Shown here piece by piece: positions 12,254 to 14,980 of a DNA stretch of 14,980 bases. The notes below the pieces were generated by a model. The model was given only the letters and a program-made list of their open reading frames with translations, ran no database searches and was not told the origin of the DNA. The DNA is from Candidatus Aminicenantota bacterium. GTDB taxonomy: Bacteria > Acidobacteriota > Aminicenantia > S016-38. The DNA lies in assembly GCA_021161165.1 (NCBI GenBank), contig JAGHBF010000099.1, positions 1 to 14,980 of the forward strand, given 5' to 3'. Positions within the stretch are counted from its first letter, which is position 1. Each line of letters opens with the position of its first letter. Position numbers and translations under genes: made by a program.

Positions 12254-14631
12254 TTCTCCTCCAGCAATGATTTAATCTTTTTGAGCGCATCAACTGCGTC
12301 CTTTCCGAAGGCGTCGGCTCCAAATTCCTTGGCAAGCTTTTGACTCACTGTGGCTCCTCCTATGATTACGATGAGTTCTGGATACTTTTCTTTTATCTTT
12401 TTTACAGCCTTTTTCATCTCATCAAGGGTTGTTGTCATAAGGCAGGATAGTCCAACAACATGGGGTCTGTCCCTTTCTATTGCTTCAATAATTTTTTCAA
12501 GTGGCACGTTTTTGCCCAGGTCTATTACCTTAAATCCGAAATTGGAAAAGACTGCCTTTACTATATTTTTCCCGATATCATGAAGGTCTCCCTTCACAGT
12601 GGCAAGCACTATTTTCCATTTTTTTGGTATGTCTTCCTTTTTTAATCTTTCTTCAATTAGAGCAGAGGCCCTTTTCATGGCATCAGCTGATGCAATAAGC
12701 TGTGGAAGAAAGTAAATCTTTTTCTCATAAAGCTCTCCAACTTCCTTCATTGCCGGAATTAGAATTTGGTTCATTATTTCCATGGGTTCCATTTTATTTA
12801 GCAGGGACACTGTTATTTTGTAAGCTTCTTCTTTCCTGCCTTCTATTATTGCCTTTTTTAAAGCATCTTCCTGTGTTTCTGGTTTTGAAGATTTTACCAC
12901 AGGGATTTCAGTTTTCTTTGTGAAAATTTCCATAAATCTTTTACTTCTGCCATATATGAATTCAGATGAATAAAGAGTTGCCATAAGCTTCTCATTTTCT
13001 ACCCTTAATATGCCGGCATCAGCACCCCTGCATATTGCCATTGCTAAAAATGACTGGTTCAACCATTTCCTTTTTGGCATACCATAGGAAACATTGGAAA
13101 GACCGAGAATAACAGGCAAGTTGAAATTACGTTTTACCTCTTCTATGGCTAAAAGTGTATTTTTGACCCCTTCTGAACCTGTGGAAACTGAAAGAACGAC
13201 CGGATCAAAGATAAAATTATCCTGAGAAAGGTCATAGGACTCCGCCTTTTTCAGAAAGTTTTCAAGCACCTGAAGCTTTGTCTTAACATCTTCAGCCACG
13301 CCCCTATCATCTATCGCAATTGCTATAACTGAAGCAGAGTATTTTTTAGCCAGAGGAAGAACCTCTTCCATTCTTTCTTCTTCAGCTGAACAGGAATTAA
13401 TAACCGCTCTTCCTGAAGTTGCTTTTAGAGCTGCCTCAATACTTTCTGGATTTTTTACATCTATAAAGATGGGGATATTCACCCTCGTTGAAATTTCTGT
13501 TACTGCGCTTTTAAAGAATTCCGGTTCTTTTTCTCCCCTAATTCCCAGGTTAATGTCTATTCCATCAGCTCCGGCCTTTTCCTGTTCAACCGCTGCCCGG
13601 ACAATTTCCTCCAGGTTTTTATTTTCTATAAAGGGTCTTATTTTTTTGCTTCCGAAAGGATTAATACGTTCTCCTATCTTTACAAAGGGAAAACCTGTGC
13701 CAGCGGGAACCAATTTTGTTCTGGATGCTGCAAAAAAGAATGTTTCACCGCTGCTTTTTTTCGTGGGAAGCCCTTTCAATTTATGCGATAGAAGTTTAAT
13801 ATGAGAAGGGGTTGTCCCACAGCATCCACCGATTATTGACGCGCCCCTTTTATAAAATTCTTCGCCGAAAGAAAGGAACTCTTCGGGGTCCATGGGATAG
13901 ATTATGGTGTCCCCCTTTTTTATTGGCAAGCCTGCATTTGGATAAATGGCAAAGGGCTTTGTTTTTTTCGCAAGCACATCGGCGATTTCAAGGAATTCTT
14001 TCACCTCTTTTCCACAGTTTGTAGAGAGAATATCAGCTTCTGTCTTTTCCAGAATAGAGAAAGCAGTGAAGGGGTCTGTCCCCGTTACAGTTCTCCCATC
14101 TTCAGTGAAGGTCATAGAAATGAGAACAGGAAGCTTTGTGGCCTCCTTTGCAGCCATAACAGCGATTTTCGCCTCCTCCACGTCTATCTGTGTCTCTATC
14201 TGGATAAGTTCTACCCCTTCTGCTGCCATAATATGTGAAATTCTGTAATAGTTTTCATAGGCTTCATCCCAGGACATCTCTCCCAGTGGCTTAAGAAGTC
14301 TTCCCAGGGGTCCTATTGACCCGGAAACAAGTGCCCTGTCGCCTGCAGCTTCTCTTGCCAGCGAAACTGCCCTTTTTATTATTTCCTCAAGCATCCAATC
14401 AGATAGGCCGATTTCCCTCAATTTGTATGGATTTGCTGAAAAGGTATTTGTCTCAATAATATCCGCCCCTGCCTCTACATAGTCGGAATGAATTTTCTTT
14501 ATCAAATCCGGTTGTTCAATATTTAAAATCTCGCCTAAGGAAAAACTTTGGCCTGCACGCCTTGCTATCTCAGTCCCAATCGCCCCATCCAGAATAAGCA
14601 CTCTTCTTTTCACTTTTTCCAGAAGGTTCAT
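12250..14631 (-). CDS. metH: Cobalamin-dependent methionine synthase lacking the AdoMet reactivation domain
   Basis: A 793-residue protein with three of the four MetH modules. Residues 1-290 form the homocysteine/zinc barrel: LDGAIGT at 14-20, C206 (TNCG) and C270/C271 (GGCCGTTP). Residues about 312-570 form the methyltetrahydrofolate (pterin) barrel: KIGERINPFGSKK at 318-330, DGIDINLGIRG at 356-366 and FDPVVLSVSTG at 475-485. Residues about 580-793 hold the B12 helical cap and Rossmann domain: DLHDIG at 682-687 with the lower cobalt ligand H684, then SCLMTTTL at 729-736 and IGGATVS at 757-763. Length and ending match the short Thermotoga-type MetH and differ from the roughly 1200-residue E. 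coli enzyme. Reactivation must come from another protein. No ribosome site precedes the ATG; a promoter-like box lies six bases upstream. Confidence 0.94.
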   Translation of the reverse strand: MNLLEKVKRRVLILDGAIGTEIARRAGQSFSLGEILNIEQPDLIKKIHSDYVEAGADIIETNTFSANPYKLREIGLSDWMLEEIIKRAVSLAREAAGDRALVSGSIGPLGRLLKPLGEMSWDEAYENYYRISHIMAAEGVELIQIETQIDVEEAKIAVMAAKEATKLPVLISMTFTEDGRTVTGTDPFTAFSILEKTEADILSTNCGKEVKEFLEIADVLAKKTKPFAIYPNAGLPIKKGDTIIYPMDPEEFLSFGEEFYKRGASIIGGCCGTTPSHIKLLSHKLKGLPTKKSSGETFFFAASRTKLVPAGTGFPFVKIGERINPFGSKKIRPFIENKNLEEIVRAAVEQEKAGADGIDINLGIRGEKEPEFFKSAVTEISTRVNIPIFIDVKNPESIEAALKATSGRAVINSCSAEEERMEEVLPLAKKYSASVIAIAIDDRGVAEDVKTKLQVLENFLKKAESYDLSQDNFIFDPVVLSVSTGSEGVKNTLLAIEEVKRNFNLPVILGLSNVSYGMPKRKWLNQSFLAMAICRGADAGILRVENEKLMATLYSSEFIYGRSKRFMEIFTKKTEIPVVKSSKPETQEDALKKAIIEGRKEEAYKITVSLLNKMEPMEIMNQILIPAMKEVGELYEKKIYFLPQLIASADAMKRASALIEERLKKEDIPKKWKIVLATVKGDLHDIGKNIVKAVFSNFGFKVIDLGKNVPLEKIIEAIERDRPHVVGLSCLMTTTLDEMKKAVKKIKEKYPELIVIIGGATVSQKLAKEFGADAFGKDAVDALKKIKSLLEEK
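12462..12473 (+). repeat. Dispersed motif GGGGTCTGTCCC, copy 5
   Basis: This copy is antisense to metH, where it encodes Arg-Asp-Arg-Pro-His (residues 720-724). It keeps the same + strand orientation as the copies in rightward genes. Confidence 0.6.
14071..14083 (+). repeat. Dispersed motif GGGGTCTGTCCCC, copy 6
   Basis: The full 13-base form, antisense to metH, where it covers Thr-Gly-Thr-Asp-Pro-Phe (residues 183-188). The orientation is the same as for all other copies. Confidence 0.6.
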
Positions 14632-14637
14632 GGAAAA

Positions 14638-14646
14638 ATGATAACA
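14638..14646 (-). promoter_or_regulatory. Extended -10 box of the methionine operon, leaderless geometry
   Basis: Read on the minus strand this is TGTTATCAT: TG, one base, then TATCAT (five of six to TATAAT). Only six bases (TTTTCC) separate it from the metH ATG, so the usual start point about seven bases downstream falls on the A of the start codon. A weak TTGAAT lies 19 bases upstream as a possible -35. The absence of any Shine-Dalgarno-like stretch before this ATG, unlike nearly every other gene here, fits a leaderless transcript. Confidence 0.45.
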
Positions 14647-14672
14647 CCAGGGTCAACAGCAGATTCAAATTT

Positions 14673-14698
14673 TTGATTCAACTAATTGAATTAATCAA
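14673..14698. repeat. Nested palindrome in the divergent promoter region
   Basis: TTGATT (14673-14678) and AATCAA (14693-14698) enclose a second inverted repeat, TTCAA (14677-14681) and TTGAA (14686-14690), with two extra bases on the right side. The centre lies about 67 bases upstream of the sigma-54-like promoter and about 55 bases upstream of the metH start. It could be the site of an enhancer-binding activator for the rightward gene or an operator for metH. The region is AT-rich, so some symmetry by chance is possible. Confidence 0.4.
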
Positions 14699-14751
14699 GA
14701 AAAAGAGAGAACCAATTGTCATTATAAGCCATATAATCAGGAAGCACAAAC

Positions 14752-14767
14752 TGGAATGATTTTTGCA
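14752..14767 (+). promoter_or_regulatory. Sigma-54 (-24/-12) promoter of the truncated secreted-protein gene
   Basis: The 16 bases TGGAATGATTTTTGCA fit the -24/-12 pattern TGGCACGnnnnTTGCW at 10 of 12 defined positions, with the invariant GG and GC at the exact ten-base spacing. The predicted start is about twelve bases after the GC, near 14778, upstream of the AGGAGG ribosome site at 14793-14798 and the ATG at 14804. A TATAAT at 14732-14737 without a proper -35 is a weaker alternative promoter. Confidence 0.6.
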
Positions 14768-14803
14768 AGAGGATTAAGAAGTAACATTTATTAGGAGGTG
14801 CCT

Positions 14804-14980
14804 ATGCGAAAGGCAATTGCCTTGATCGCATTTCTGGCCCTTGTTGCCATACCCCTTTTGGGGCAGGCAAGGACCGGAAATATCTACGGAAAGGTGGTTG
14901 ATGCTGCAAGCGGGCAACCCCTCCCTGGTGTTGCAGTAACACTAACAGGTGAGGGAATTGCTCCCATGACGGCAATCACC
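14804..14980 (+). CDS. Secreted/outer-membrane protein with carboxypeptidase-regulatory-like N-terminal domain (3' truncated)
   Basis: The first 59 codons of a gene running off the window; it was deduced from the sequence because it is too short to stand out as a complete reading frame. Residues 1-22 form a signal peptide: basic MRK, a hydrophobic core, and a likely signal peptidase I site after GQA (20-22). The mature part starts with GNIYGKVVDAASGQPLPGVA (25-44) and VTLTGEGIAP, the start of a beta-sandwich carboxypeptidase-regulatory-like domain. Such domains commonly open TonB-dependent outer-membrane receptors or large surface proteins, notably in Acidobacteriota and Aminicenantia. AGGAGG at 14793-14798 supports the ATG at 14804. 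What lies beyond, and so the substrate, is not visible. Confidence 0.75.
   Translation, partial: MRKAIALIAFLALVAIPLLGQARTGNIYGKVVDAASGQPLPGVAVTLTGEGIAPMTAIT

Noticed and set aside
1561..14083. The GGGTCTGTCCC copies as a CRISPR array or one mobile element
   Set aside because: Spacings are irregular (kilobases), the unit is too short, five of six copies are inside conserved coding regions, and no transposase is present.
14632..14803. Cobalamin or SAM riboswitch upstream of metH
   Set aside because: There is no B12-box-like conserved core or multi-stem structure, and the promoter-like box lies only six bases from the start codon.
14632..14803. Small gene or RNA in the divergent intergenic region
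   Set aside because: No open frame with a ribosome site and no tRNA-like fold is seen; only promoter and palindrome signals are found.

Overview
The window reads as chromosomal DNA of an anaerobic, probably thermophilic, diderm bacterium. It is moderately AT-rich, with many ATA (Ile) and AGA/AGG (Arg) codons and strong AAGGAGG-type ribosome binding sites. The last gene begins like the secreted, carboxypeptidase-regulatory/TonB-receptor-type proteins common in Acidobacteriota-like lineages such as Aminicenantia, and it sits behind a sigma-54-like promoter. The lineage is an inference; no rRNA or other marker is present.

Positions 1-9874 (+ strand) carry a tightly coupled operon, cut at its 5' end, for a large membrane-bound respiratory complex of the Mbh/Mbx(Mbs)/complex I superfamily. 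The order is MrpF-, MrpG-, MbhD-, MbhE+MbhF-, MrpC-, MbxH+H'-, NuoH-, NuoB-, NuoC-, NuoD- and NuoI+GltD-like. This matches the order of the archaeal membrane-bound sulfane reductase (Mbx/Mbs) operon, but with fusions. The two antiporter-like pump subunits form one 1049-residue protein. MbhE and MbhF domains share a chain. The NuoI-like ferredoxin is fused to an FAD/NAD(P)H oxidoreductase of the GltD/NfnL type. The NuoB-like subunit has only three cluster cysteines and the NuoD-like subunit has CxxC near its N-terminus but CxxE at its C-terminus. A standard [NiFe] site is therefore unlikely, and a sulfur/disulfide-type or NAD(P)H/ferredoxin-linked reaction coupled to ion pumping is the better guess.

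Positions 9875-10444 hold a probable terminator, a short-leader promoter, a 134-residue membrane protein of unknown function, and a 12-bp perfect stem-loop between convergent genes.

Positions 10445-14631 (- strand) are a two-gene methionine/C1 operon: a B12-dependent methionine synthase lacking the reactivation domain, followed with a 4-base overlap by a homocysteine methyltransferase-methylenetetrahydrofolate reductase fusion. The first gene has an extended -10 box placed so that transcription would begin at the start codon. The divergent region 14632-14803 also has a nested palindrome and the sigma-54-like promoter of the truncated secreted-protein gene.

Across the whole window a 10-13 base motif, (G)GGTCTGTCCC(C), occurs six times, always in the same orientation on the + strand whatever the direction of the host gene. 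Known feature types do not explain it.
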